Of a DNA stretch of 64,000 bases, positions 1-10,632 are shown in pieces; within the stretch, counting starts at the first letter, position 1, and every line of letters begins with the position of its first letter. The DNA is from Erigeron canadensis. Taxonomy: Eukaryota; Streptophyta; Magnoliopsida; Asterales; Asteraceae. Location: the NCBI RefSeq assembly GCF_010389155.1, contig NC_057769.1, positions 23,312,735-23,376,734 on the forward strand. The letters run 5' to 3'. The position numbers were made by a program, and so were the translations under genes. Below the pieces are notes generated by a model that had not been told where the DNA came from, did not search any database, and worked only from the letters and a program-made list of their open reading frames with translations.

Positions 1-907
1 TTGAACTATATATGGAATGATTATTAAATTGTTTTAAAGTGTATTTGAGTCTTGAATGGGCAAGGTCTTAAATACTTCTATATCTCTGTACTTGATCTTT
101 ATATGTCCTAGTTCGTACATCTACTTGTTCAGTTCTTGTTCATCAATATCATTTCATGTCTCACAGTTCAGGGAATGAACCTTAGGTAATTATGGAGAAC
201 GCTGTTTAGGGTAGGCCACCCTCATTCTCCACAGTTCAGGAGGATGCATATTACTTGTTCTTATACATGTCATCTGTTCTAACATAGATCTTATTTGAAG
301 TACTTGAGTTATATGAGCATACTAATACGTTACAGTTCAGTTCTGGCTAATCGGTTTAGCATTGACCACTTATACCTAAAGTTCATTATACGTTCTTGTT
401 CAGTTCATGCTATTATAAAGTACTTATGTTCAATGTAAAGTTCTTGACCTAATTCTTATTATTACAAAGTACATTGGTTCAACGTACAAAACTTATGATC
501 CTGTTCTTATTATACATATATATGTATAGGTCTAAAAGTACATTATGTGAATCTCACCAACTACTTTTATAGTTGACCTTTTGAACTTGCATGCTTTTTA
601 GGCTAGGTTAAAGTAAATCTTGTAGCATAGGAGCCTTCCTCTCTTAAGCTCATTCTTTGGCGATTGTTCGAGCATCCAAGATCGGGAGTTGTGAAGATCT
701 TTCCTTTGCTGTTCAGTTCAAGTACTGATTCTTAAAGACAATCGTTCTGTCTTTGTTCATTGACTGAATTTGAGTACTTCTTATGTTCTGTAATAACGAT
801 CATACTTCTGTTCTCTGATTAATCTTAATGGCTGTGTTGGGACTTGTACTATGTGCAATTGTGCTTATCTGTGTATCCCGTATATTCCGCTTTAGCGGGG
901 TGTTACA
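1..907. repeat. End of an LTR-like sequence (left part outside window)
   Basis: The stretch has no coding potential and ends in GGGGTGTTACA at 897-907, the same kind of terminus as the gypsy-type LTRs further on (39401-39411, 8172-8182). I read it as one end of an LTR or solo LTR that continues left of the window. There is no paired LTR or target duplication to prove it. Confidence 0.35.
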
Positions 908-1085
908 CTTATATTTTACTTAATACATACAAACATTTTTACTTAATGTAAGGCCCTGTTCTATTTTTATTTTATAAGCTTAATAATTAAGAACTTAATA
1001 ATTCAGTCAATTTTTATGTTTTTTTTAGTTAATAAACAAAAATAAACGTCAATTACTTATATTTTACTTAATACATACAAACATT
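907..1085. repeat. Direct repeat of about 30 bp, two copies 148 bp apart
   Basis: The sequence ACTTATATTTTACTTAATAC and about ten further bases occur at 907-937 and again at 1055-1085. Between them is AT-rich DNA with a GGCCCTGTT motif of the kind seen at hAT-type MITE ends. It could be a degenerate hAT MITE with repeated subterminal motifs. No clean terminal inverted repeat was found. Confidence 0.4.
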
Positions 1086-2394
1086 ATCTATGCATTCAGC
1101 CATTTAATACGTTCAACACTTAAGTAGTAGATGTGTTAAATGGTGAAAATTATTTTAAGTACACCAAATCGATAATTTGAGGGGTTGATACTTTGTATAG
1201 TAGCATATCTATTATATAAATAAAGAAAAATTGTGATGACATAAAGATTTTTTTAAAAATTGTGTAATCTCATGCATCTTTTTAATTAATTAAGACATTA
1301 TTATACTTATTTGATTTAAATTTTAAAATATCTTTCCTTTTTTAATTATATCTCATTAATATAGATTTTTATTGATTGCTCACACTATTATGTAAGATTT
1401 TAATCACCTTAATTTTTCGTTATAATTCGCGAAAACTATGGTGTCTTTTAAGATGAGTTTACTTTTTTTTGTTTTTACCATCCGTATGTGTTTCAACATG
1501 TATCCACAGCTACACAAGTTTTATTTTCATTTAATTTCGTTCATTACATAATAACTTATCACAACGTTTCAATTTATTTAACGTTGTTACTATACATTTT
1601 AACATGACGAGAACGATACCCGCGCGTTGCGGCGGTGGCGGTGATGGGGTGATCTACCTAACGGGTTCCGCCCTCGGATTTAAAATTCGTCGAAGTTATG
1701 TCAAATGACCACTCTAATGAAAGAGCATGAGATTTTAAGAACACCCATATAATTTTTATAATTTATCGATCTACGGTTTTTGAGATAAAAGATTTTGAAT
1801 GAATTAGAAGAATAAAATGATTTACAAAGGAGAAAAAAAATGATTATTTGAGATTTGAGAAGAGAGGAAGAGTATTATAGTTATTTTAGGTAAATATAGA
1901 ATAGATATGAGGGACATTTTGAGAAAATACTTAAAATTAATACTGAAAATTTAAGTTCAATGTTGAAAATCTAGATGAAAATTTGGTTTATAATATACTA
2001 TAGATAACATATTTTAAAGTTACCCGTGTAGAATTCAGTTTATTTGTAAAACGTTTATAAATTAACCCGGGTTGAACCCGAGTTGATTAGATAGTATTTT
2101 TACATATTAGCAAAACCTATCTATATCTATACTTTTTATATAGAGAAGCAATCTATACCCATCCTTTTTAGAGAAAAAAAAAGAAGATCTACCTAAAATA
2201 TTTTTCCTTTTTATTTACTAATTTAAGAGCAATGATATTTGTATATATGTTTTTTGTTAAATTTACTATATTTTATGTTTACCGTAAAACAGTTCGATTA
2301 ACAATGTTGGTAAATATATTAAAAACTATGGCACAAGTGTTATTGTTTCTAATTTAAACATCTCCATCTAATTAATCTGTAATACCTTTAATAA

Positions 2395-2530
2395 AACGAG
2401 TCATATGCTCGCACAATGCGGCGGCAAAGGTTGTACAGCGCGGGGTGGTGGCGGCGGCGATGGTGGCGACAGGTGGTGGTGGTGACGAAGGGTGATGGAG
2501 CAGCAATGGTGGTGAATGTAAAAGTCATTG
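2395..2530. repeat. GGY/GGC-rich triplet module (one of several copies)
   Basis: A sharply GC-rich tract of GGC, GGT and GTG triplets follows a GCACAATGCGGCGGC motif in AT-rich surroundings. Similar modules occur at 1619-1650, 10210-10320 (opposite strand), 18135-18230 and 25325-25510. Several share the right flank, an AT-rich sequence with TTGATnTnAAA and ATTTTAGGTA. This points to a dispersed non-coding repeat family, not a gene. Confidence 0.5.
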
Positions 2531-2685
2531 ATGTTAAAAGACGTAGTGTAGTTATTTTTAGGATTGAGGAATTTATGTTGTAGATTATTTCATTAAAGGT
2601 TTTATAAGTATATTAAGTGAAAAATTTTAAATTAATAAATAAAGAAAATGAGTATTTTAGGTAGTTTAATTCTTTATTTTTTTGT

Positions 2686-2717
2686 GGGGGATTTGGGGGT
2701 TTGGGGGGGGGGGGGGG
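2686..2717 (+). repeat. G-run cluster, possible G-quadruplex
   Basis: There are three G runs of 5, 5 and 15 bases separated by 4 and 3 bases. The last run alone could supply two or more tracts, so a four-tract quadruplex is possible on the plus strand. The cluster lies 34 bp outside the left end of the foldback structure. Confidence 0.5.
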
Positions 2718-3749
2718 TTTAGATTGATGCTTTATATAATAGTATATATATAGAGGTATTTGTTCAAATGAAACCTCAATTTTCCTTGAATTCTAAGGGC
2801 TTAATCTTAGCCCTTGGATCAATCCCATCAATGGTTGAGATTAACACTTACCTCCTAAATAAAATTAAAACACGGAGGGGTATTATTGTAAATTTGCTAA
2901 ATAAAACAAAGTTTCCCTTTTTCCCTTCCTTTCTTCCTGATGGACACACACACACACACGCGCGCGCACACATGAACACATAGATACACACAAACACACA
3001 CTCTCTCCCTCTCTCCTCTACATAGACAACGGCAACAACCGCCACCATCGCTTCTGCCATCAATCTTGCGCTCCCTCTCTTTGTGGATCTCCATTTCAAA
3101 CCACTAGCAACAACAACAAATGGATGATGACGTTTTAGATATCACTAGAGTGATATATTATGTAATTTGTGTTTTTTATATAAAAAATGGATAAACAAAC
3201 CATTTTTATCCATGATTTGTAGTTTTTTCTATCATTTTTGGTTTTTCATATGATAAGAAGTTGTATCTTTGGTTGTTATTGATTAAAATTTTTAAATTGA
3301 GTTTTGCCCACAAAGTGTTTGATGAAATGTCTAAACCAAAGTGTATTTACTGAATCAAGTTTGATTATATATACGTATTTACTGATTATACAACCAATCA
3401 TACTTGATTTTACATAGCTCTATTCTTGAATTTGTTTAATTTTATTAGTATTTAATTGACTTTTTTGTTTGGTACAATATTGCTTACAAAGTGTTTGATA
3501 AAATGTCTAAACCAAATTTTCTTATATATAATTTAGAACCAAATCACATTTGATTGAGTATTGCATACAAGGTGTTTGATGGAATGTCGAAACCAAAGTT
3601 TGATAATAAATTTATCACTATATATTTGTGAAGTGTTAATAGTTAATTCAACTTTCCTAACTCTGAATGTAGTATGTGTTGTAAACAATGTATATAATAG
3701 AATAAATATATAGTCATTTGGTAATAATAAGCTATTGAAAATCATAATT

Positions 3750-4715
3750 GATTTTACCTATACAGTGTGAAAATCATAAATGATTTTGTGTAGCACATTG
3801 AGAAAAAGCAAAATGAGTTCCATAAAAAGAAACCTATTCAAAATCAAAAATGATTTTATGCATACATTGTAGCACATTGAGTCAAAATCATAATGAGTTC
3901 CATAAAAAGAAACCCGTTTAAAATCATATATGATTTTAAACATACAGTGTGAAACACCGATACAAAATCATATTTAATTTTATTCATACATTTAGATAAA
4001 ACAAAAGAGCTCGATATCATTAAACATATTCAGAATCATATATGATTTTTCGCATACATTGTTAAAGAAACATACAAAATCATTTAGACAATGAGACAAA
4101 GCGAATGCCTTATATACAAAGAAACCTATTCAAAATCAAAATTGATTTTACGCATACATAATGAAAAACCAATACAAAATCATATATGATTTTGTGTATC
4201 ACATTAAAAATCATATATGACTTTGTATATGCTTCTGTGCAAATAAACTTATTCAAAATCAAAATTGATTTTAAGCATACACTATGAAAAATTTATTTAA
4301 AATCATTTACGTATAAATTTGAGACAAGGCAAATGAGTTCTATACAAATAAACCTATTTAAAATCAATTTTGATTTTATGCATACATTGTGAAAAACTTA
4401 TACAAAATTATATATGATTTTACGCATACATTGTCAAGAAAATATACAAAATCATATATGATTTTGTGTAGCACATTGAGTCAAACCAAATGGTTTCCTT
4501 AAAAAGAAATTTATTCAAAAATCATTTCTGATTTTACTCATAAATTCTGAAAATCTATTCAAAATCAACTATTCAAAATCAAAAATGATTTTACGCATAC
4601 ATTTATGATTATGTATAGCACATTGAGACAAAACAAAATGAGTTACATACCAAGAAACCCATTTAAAATCAAAAATGATTTTAAGCATAAAGTGTGAAGG
4701 TCCCCGTGATCACAC
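3750..4715. repeat. Left-arm array of palindromic subrepeats
   Basis: More than a dozen copies of the palindrome AAATCATATATGATTT and close variants (such as AAATCAAAAATGATTT) are spaced 30 to 90 bp apart. They are joined by recurring linkers containing GCATACA, CACATTGAG and ATGAGTTCCAT. Each larger unit of roughly 100 to 150 bp holds about two palindromes. The right arm (8560-9370) carries the complementary array. Confidence 0.8.
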
Positions 4716-5475
4716 TTCCCCCTCGGATTAGCTTTTAGCCCCCAAGGGTTTAGAGTTTAGGGTTTTAGAATGCAACTTTTCTAAAATAAAAAGTAAGTAA
4801 GTAACTGCTCAGTGCCGCCTTCCGCGGGTTTTGAGCCCCAATACCTCGACGGTGTTTGGAGGAGGTTAAGATGTAGGCAGACTTTACTTCTACCTAAGTA
4901 GAGAGGCTGCTTCCAGTTTCTACCTAAATGGTAGAAAAGGCCCTCCAACTTTTCTAAAATGTATACATAAAATCAAAAATGATTTTGCATTGATTTTTAA
5001 CATTATACATGTGAAATAATTTTTGATTAAAAATTAAGCTTTAGTTTAGGGTTTGAAGTTGTAGGGTTAGCCGTTACGAGTTCAAGCCATAAACTAAAGC
5101 GTGGGGCTGAAGGCCCCCGTGATAAAGCTTTAGTTTAGGGTTTGAAGTTGTAGGCTAACCCTATGACTTCAAACCATAAACTAAAGCATAGGGCCGAAGA
5201 CCCCCGTAATCACACTTCCCCATCGAATTAGCTTTTAGCCTCAAGGGTTTAGCTTTTAGGGTTTTAAAATCCAACTTTTCTAAACTATATGCATAAAATC
5301 ATAAATGATTTTGCATTGATTTTTAATATTATACATGTGAAATCATTTTTTATTAGAAATTAAGCTTTAGTTTAGGGTTCGGCTAACCCTACGACTTCAA
5401 ACCATAAGCTAAAGCGCGCCCGTAATCACACTTCCCCCTCGGATTAGCTTTTAGCCCCCAAGGGTTTAGCTTTTA
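4716..5475. repeat. Central tandem direct repeats of the foldback element
   Basis: A unit of roughly 200 to 300 bp is repeated in the same orientation. It contains TTAGCTTTTAGCCCC, AGGGTTTTAGAATGCAAC and AAGCTTTAGTTTAGGGTTTG. Copies start near 4722, 5222 and 5435; the last is cut by the solo LTR and resumes at 8183. Further copies follow to about 8460. Unlike the arms, these copies are direct, so they form the loop or spacer of the inverted structure. Confidence 0.65.
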
Positions 5476-8182
5476 TGAAACGCCCAACTTTTTTTTTTTC
5501 ATTATAAAAACATTGTTTAACAACATAAACATATATGTTCTTATGAATACATGTGTGTACAATAGGTCTCAGACTCTTGAACAAACTAAAAACAGTCATT
5601 CTACCCTAGCTGCAGTCTTTCAACAACTTATAAGTTATATATAAATCAGATATAGACTTTAAAACAAGGACCATTAGAAGGTAGACTTCTTCACCTTTCC
5701 GTAGACAGCTCATTCGTCAAAAACCGAGTTACCGTTTGAATGTTGTGACCATTTTAAGTTCAATTAAAATACTAGCAAACTGTTCCAACGGGCTGTTTTG
5801 TGACTCAGTTTTGACTCGCTTAAACACATCCGTATTCCGCAAATACTATACCATTTGAAAGAGCTATAACCGTACTTTAAAGACCCGTTTTTGGTTTCAA
5901 CTAAAACATTATACACAAATAGTTACATCCCTTCAAAAAATGCTCAGACTCACTTTTGGTTGCTGAAAATTCAGCAACTGCTATGCTGATAAAAATCAGC
6001 ATCAGCTAGCTGTTTTACGACCCACTTTAAACCACTTTTCCTTGGCCAGACCTAGACATATCTTATACCGTTTTGAAGCCCTCAGAGTCTACTTTCCAGC
6101 CCCGTAAGCCACTTTGACCAGAACTGAACCGTTTTAAACGACTAAAACTCAACTTTAAAACACCAAAACGTCCAAAATGAGACGTGATTGAACCTTTAGT
6201 TCCAAAATTCGGACTCAAATAGACCAAACGGGTCAACTCCACATTTTATGACATAACAAGACTTTGACTAGATATATTTTAATTTAACGACGACTACTTT
6301 TTTCCACAAAGGTGCAGATCATATTTACTTTATATTTAGGACATGCTTGACTCAAAATTAACCTTTAAGCTCACGGGATGACCCGAATGGGTCATTTACC
6401 CAACTAGCGTACAAAACGGGTAAAAGACAACACATCTTTTAACTACAAGTCCACCATCCCTTGACCATAATTATACATATTCTTTTGCAAAATGACACAA
6501 CAACATAAGCCCATACATTAGATATAAAAACATTGTTGTATCCCAACCATTTCCAACAAACCACAAAATGACTCAACGGTACATTACTAGTTAAATCTTT
6601 TCTTTTATGGGTGGTTTACTTCAAGTGATGCATCAACTCGGCAATTTAAAGAAACTTATAATATATATAATCCAAGTAAATCCACACTAAGCTTCCATAT
6701 CTTCTTTTCCTTATTCTTTCTTAACACCCGAGCAACTTGCCCCCGCCTATTGAAATAAAACAACTAGGAGGGAGTAAGCACAAAGCTTAGTGAGCAATAT
6801 AAAGCATTAAGCAAGTAACTTAACAACATCTTATGAATGGCAAACATAGGGATTTACAACTCTTATCTTGCAACGGATCTGTGCATATGCAGCATATAAC
6901 AACTTAGCACTTAACAACTTTAATCTAACAATAAAGCTAGAATATCCCTATGATCCAAACAACTCTTACAGTTAGTCACAACACATGTAACATAACTATC
7001 ATATGACTATATGACACCTCGGGGTCATATAGTCTCAACTTAACTGTCTTATGACTATATGACACCTCGGGGTCATATAGTCATCCAACTTGTCTAATCT
7101 TCGTATTACTCATCTTTTTACGACCAATAGCAATAATCATCAAAAATGCTTCCAACTCGTCACCTATACACATTAGCACATAAAATCATCAATAGAAACA
7201 CATTAACAACTTTTTGTAATCAATTCAACTCTAATAACTCAATAAGACCACTTTGACTTTTAAAGCCAAACGGTCACATATTACTACTAGTTTATTTATC
7301 GTCTGTTCTATCGATTCTTTAACTATCCTTCTACTTTATTCACATTGATAACATCATAACCAACTTCCTAACATCACTTTTTATCCATGTTGGACTCATT
7401 TGACCGGTTTGACTTTTAAGGTCATACTTCACCATTTAGTTATTAACAATAGCTATAATTTAACTTATGTAATTTGTACCAAAACAAATCTTTAATTTAG
7501 GATTAATACATCTAAATGAACTTGTTCAACCCACTACAACCATGGGTTAACAACCTTTTATTCAATTTCATCTTTTACATAATCATAATCACTAACTAAA
7601 ATTATCCTTTTTTATAAATTCCTTTCCATAATCTAATTTATTGGTTTCTAGATGTTTAATAACATCATAGGAACAAAACCCTTGAATTAATTTGATTAGT
7701 TTCATCATTACAATCCAAAATCACCAAAACTCTAACTTTTAAATCAATAAATCAAGAACACATACATACCTTTGATTATGGATTAATTTAACACTTGAAA
7801 TAGAATTAAAGAGGACGATTGAGGCTTGAAATCAGCCATGTTCTTGCTATTCTTTCTTTTTTTCCCTCCTGTTCATTTTTTTCTACTGAAGGAAGTCTTT
7901 TGAGATAGAGGGAAAAGTGGGACGGCTGTTATCAACCCATATTGCCACGTTTCATTCATTTAAATGGGTATTTACACCGAGTCCCTCCAATTTTATCTAT
8001 TTAAAACATCCGTTACTTAAAACATAAGTCCCGACACTTAAAATATCCGACTTTTAAAGAATACGGTCTATACCGTATGCACTGTTACCTACCGTTTCTA
8101 AAATAATAACATAATCATTTAATAATTGTAACAATAATATTATAATCATTGTTAAAGTACCTTAAAACTATGGGGTGTTACA
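5476..8182. mobile_element. Solo LTR (about 2.7 kb) of gypsy type
   Basis: The block begins TGAAACGCCC and ends GGGGTGTTACA, interrupting a foldback direct repeat. Flanks are TTTTA (5471-5475) and CTTTA (8183-8187), a 5-bp target duplication with one mismatch. Internal motifs such as AAGCTTAGTGAG (near 6784) also occur in the gypsy LTRs at 33485 and 58001 (near 34249 and 58779), in the same orientation. There is no coding region, primer site or second LTR, so it is probably left over from LTR-LTR recombination. Confidence 0.65.
7005..7082. repeat. Two identical 30-bp hairpins in tandem
   Basis: GACTATATGACACC and its complement flank a TC centre at 7005-7034, and the same 30 bases recur at 7053-7082. 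Each can fold into a near-perfect hairpin. They lie inside the solo LTR. On the transcribed strand they could act as a structural or regulatory element; that role is only a guess. Confidence 0.7.
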
Positions 8183-8469
8183 CTTTAGGGTTTTAGAATG
8201 CAACTTTCTAAAATGTATGCATAAAATCATATATGATTTTGCATTGATTTTGAACATTAAACATGTGAAATCATTTTTGATTAGAAATTAAGCTTTAATT
8301 TAGGGTTTGAAGTCGTAGTCGTAGGCTAACCTTACGAATTCAAACCCTAAACTAAAGTGCGGGTTGCAGGCCCCCATAATCACATTTTCGATCGGAATAG
8401 CTTTTAGCCCCAAAGGTTTAGCTTTTAGGGTTTTAGAATGCAACTTTTCTAAAATGTATGCATAATATG

Positions 8470-10132
8470 AATTTGTATAGCTTTTCCCCAATGTATGTGA
8501 AAAATCATTTTTGATTTTGAATTGGTTTTCAGACTTTGTGAGTAAAATCAAAAATAAATTTGAATGAATTTCTTTTTAAGTAAGCCATTTGATTTAACTC
8601 AATGTCTACACAAAATCATATATGATTTTGTAGATTTTCTTGACAAATGTATGCGTAAAATCATATATGATTTTGTATAAGTTTTTCACACTGTATGCAT
8701 AAAATCAAAATTGATTTTAAATAGGTTTATTTGTATAGAACTCATTTGCCTTGTCTCAAATTTATACGTAAAATCATATATGATTTTGAATAAATTTTTC
8801 ATAGTGTATGTTTAAAATCAATTTTGATATTGAATAAGTTTATTTGTACGGAAGCATATACAAAATCATATATGATATGATTTTGAATATGTTTAATGAT
8901 ACCGAACTCACATTTTTTTGTCTAGATGTATGAATAAAATCATACATGATTTTGTATAGGGTTTCGACACTCTGTGGGTAAAATCATTTTTGATTTTAAA
9001 TGGTTTTCTTTATATGGAACTCATTTGGTTTTGTCTCAATGTGTTATAAAAAATCATATATGGTTTTGTATAGGTTTTCCTCAATGTATGCGTAAAATCA
9101 TTTTTGATTTTGAATAGGTTTTTCACAATGATGCGTAAAATCATTTTTGATTTTGAATAGTTCTGATTTTCACATTGTAAGAGTAAAATCAAATATGATT
9201 CTAGGTATAAGAACACAAGTAACTAAAACATCAATACAAAATCAAATTTGATTGTACAAAACACAAATCTATAAAATCTATATACAAAATCAAATATGAT
9301 TTTATACATACAGTTACAAAAACAGAAATCTCTATAATCTCTATAAATAATCAAATATGATTATGAACATAAAAGTAAACAATAACAAATCGAATTTGAT
9401 GTTACTCATACATTTCCACAAAACAAATGGAGTTTATATCCACAAACCTATACACCAAAAAATTTAATTCAAAATCATAAAGTTGATTAAATCATATTAT
9501 CAAACACTTTATGCAATACTCAATCAAATGTGACTTGATTTTAAATCATATATAAGAAACTTTGGTTTAGACATTTCATCAAACACCTTGTATTCAATAT
9601 TGTACCAAACAACAAAGTCAATTGAATAACTAATAAAATTTAGCAAGTTCATATGTTAGAATAGATCTAATCACATATTATTAAATTACATTTGATTATC
9701 ACCTGAGAAAATTCGAATTTACATAACAAAAAGCCATATATTCGCATTTAATAGATATTCCATTGTTTATTAACATCTTCAAGATCCATTGATGAAGAAT
9801 GATGGAGACGATGATGATGACGGAGACAACGATGGCTGTACTTTCGATTGGAACGTGGTGGTGACTTGAAGATGGTGGTGGTAGTGTTGGTGGTGGTAAT
9901 GGTGCTGGTGATTTTCCAAGAAGGGGGAGAGAGAGAAAAAAAGAGATTTGTGTGTGTGTGTGTATGAAGCTAGGAAGAGTCAGGAGATTAAGATAATATG
10001 TCAAATGATAAAACTACCCATCCGTATACTTTTTTAGTTTTTAACTTACCATTGATCATTTTCGATCCAAGGGCTGAGATGTGGCCCTTAGATCTCACCA
10101 ATTTTTAAAGATTTAAAGGAATACAACTCTAG
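8470..10132. repeat. Right inverted arm of the foldback element
   Basis: This is the reverse complement of 2751-4715 in block order. It includes the palindrome array (8560-9370), a block with TTTAGACATTTCATCAAACA near 9555 that matches 3317-3340 and 3488-3515 inverted, a GT microsatellite (9948-9964), and the terminal block ending CTCTA at 10132. It is about 300 bp shorter than the left arm. Confidence 0.65.
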
Positions 10133-10547
10133 ATTTAGATATAGATTATATACAACATAGAGAACTTAACCCTTAAAATAACTAAACTACATCTTTTACT
10201 TCAATTAATTTATATTAATAATGCACCACCTCAACCACCACCTTCGCTGCCAACACTACTTTCACAACGTCACCACCACTCGTTGCCGCTACAACCACCA
10301 CTCGCCGTCATATTGCCCGGACATACACTTAGATATAAAAAGTCAATGAGGTAAAAACTAAAATTGACACATAGTCAAAGGCTAATCAAGTAATTTCTCC
10401 ATAATCATAACCCAAAGGTTGCCTTCAAGGGAGGTTATTAAGCTTTATTACATTATTACATTACATATATATTTTTTTATTACATATACAAAATCATAAA
10501 TCCATAAGTCGTCGTCATCATCATCATCACCTCCTTCTCCATTTATT
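10133..10547. other. Spacer upstream of the makorin gene
   Basis: AT-rich spacer containing an inverted copy of the GGY module (10210-10320, CCACCACC-type triplets on the plus strand). Short GTC/ATC triplet repeats at 10508-10529 lie just upstream of the predicted TATA box. No ORF of interest. Confidence 0.5.
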
Positions 10548-10553
10548 TATATA
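10548..10553 (+). promoter_or_regulatory. Candidate TATA box of the makorin gene
   Basis: TATATA in the context TTTATATACAACC lies 80 bp upstream of the predicted start codon at 10633. That would place transcription start near 10580 and give a 5' UTR of about 50 bases. In AT-rich plant DNA such a match is weak by itself; the spacing is what supports it. Confidence 0.4.
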
Positions 10554-10632
10554 CAACCCTAACAAAAGAAATCCCATCCGTCTATGAAGATTGCAAAAAC
10601 GTGAAGATAATTAAAGAAAAAAACCCATTATC

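Larger units (their letters stand above)
1086..2750. other. AT-rich intergenic DNA with small repeat modules
   Basis: No gene is visible. It contains a short CCGCGCGTTGCGGCGG tract followed by GGY triplets at 1619-1650, and a Helitron-like 3' hairpin (AACCCGGGTT at 2064-2073, followed by GATTAGATAG-T). A longer GGY-rich module lies at 2395-2530 and a G-run cluster at 2686-2717. The rest is featureless AT-rich DNA. Confidence 0.5.
2751..10132. mobile_element. Foldback (long inverted repeat) element, split by a solo LTR
   Basis: Sequence from about 2751 to 4715 is matched in reverse complement by about 8470 to 10132, in the same order. Examples: TAGAG termini at 2751 and 10132; the CCCTTGGATC block near 2812 and 10065; CA/GT microsatellites at 2944 and 9948; the block with ATCATTAAACATATTC at 4015-4031 against its complement near 8891-8907. 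Without the inserted LTR the element is about 4.7 kb. No transposase ORF is visible and I could not find a convincing target duplication. Foldback elements and non-autonomous Mutator-like elements with long TIRs are the best known parallels. Small ORFs in the arms are repeat artefacts. Confidence 0.65.

Noticed and set aside
2768..3099. ORFs on both strands with His/Thr or Cys/Val repeats
   Set aside because: They arise from CA/GT and CG microsatellite DNA inside the foldback arm; no conserved motif and both strands are open.
3758..4700. CRISPR-like array of regularly spaced short palindromes
   Set aside because: Spacers are not unique, unit length varies, the array is mirrored by a second inverted arm, and the DNA is from a plant.
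9699..10004. 101-residue minus-strand ORF rich in Pro, Ser and His
   Set aside because: Encoded by GGT-type triplets and a GT microsatellite in the right foldback arm; a repeat artefact.
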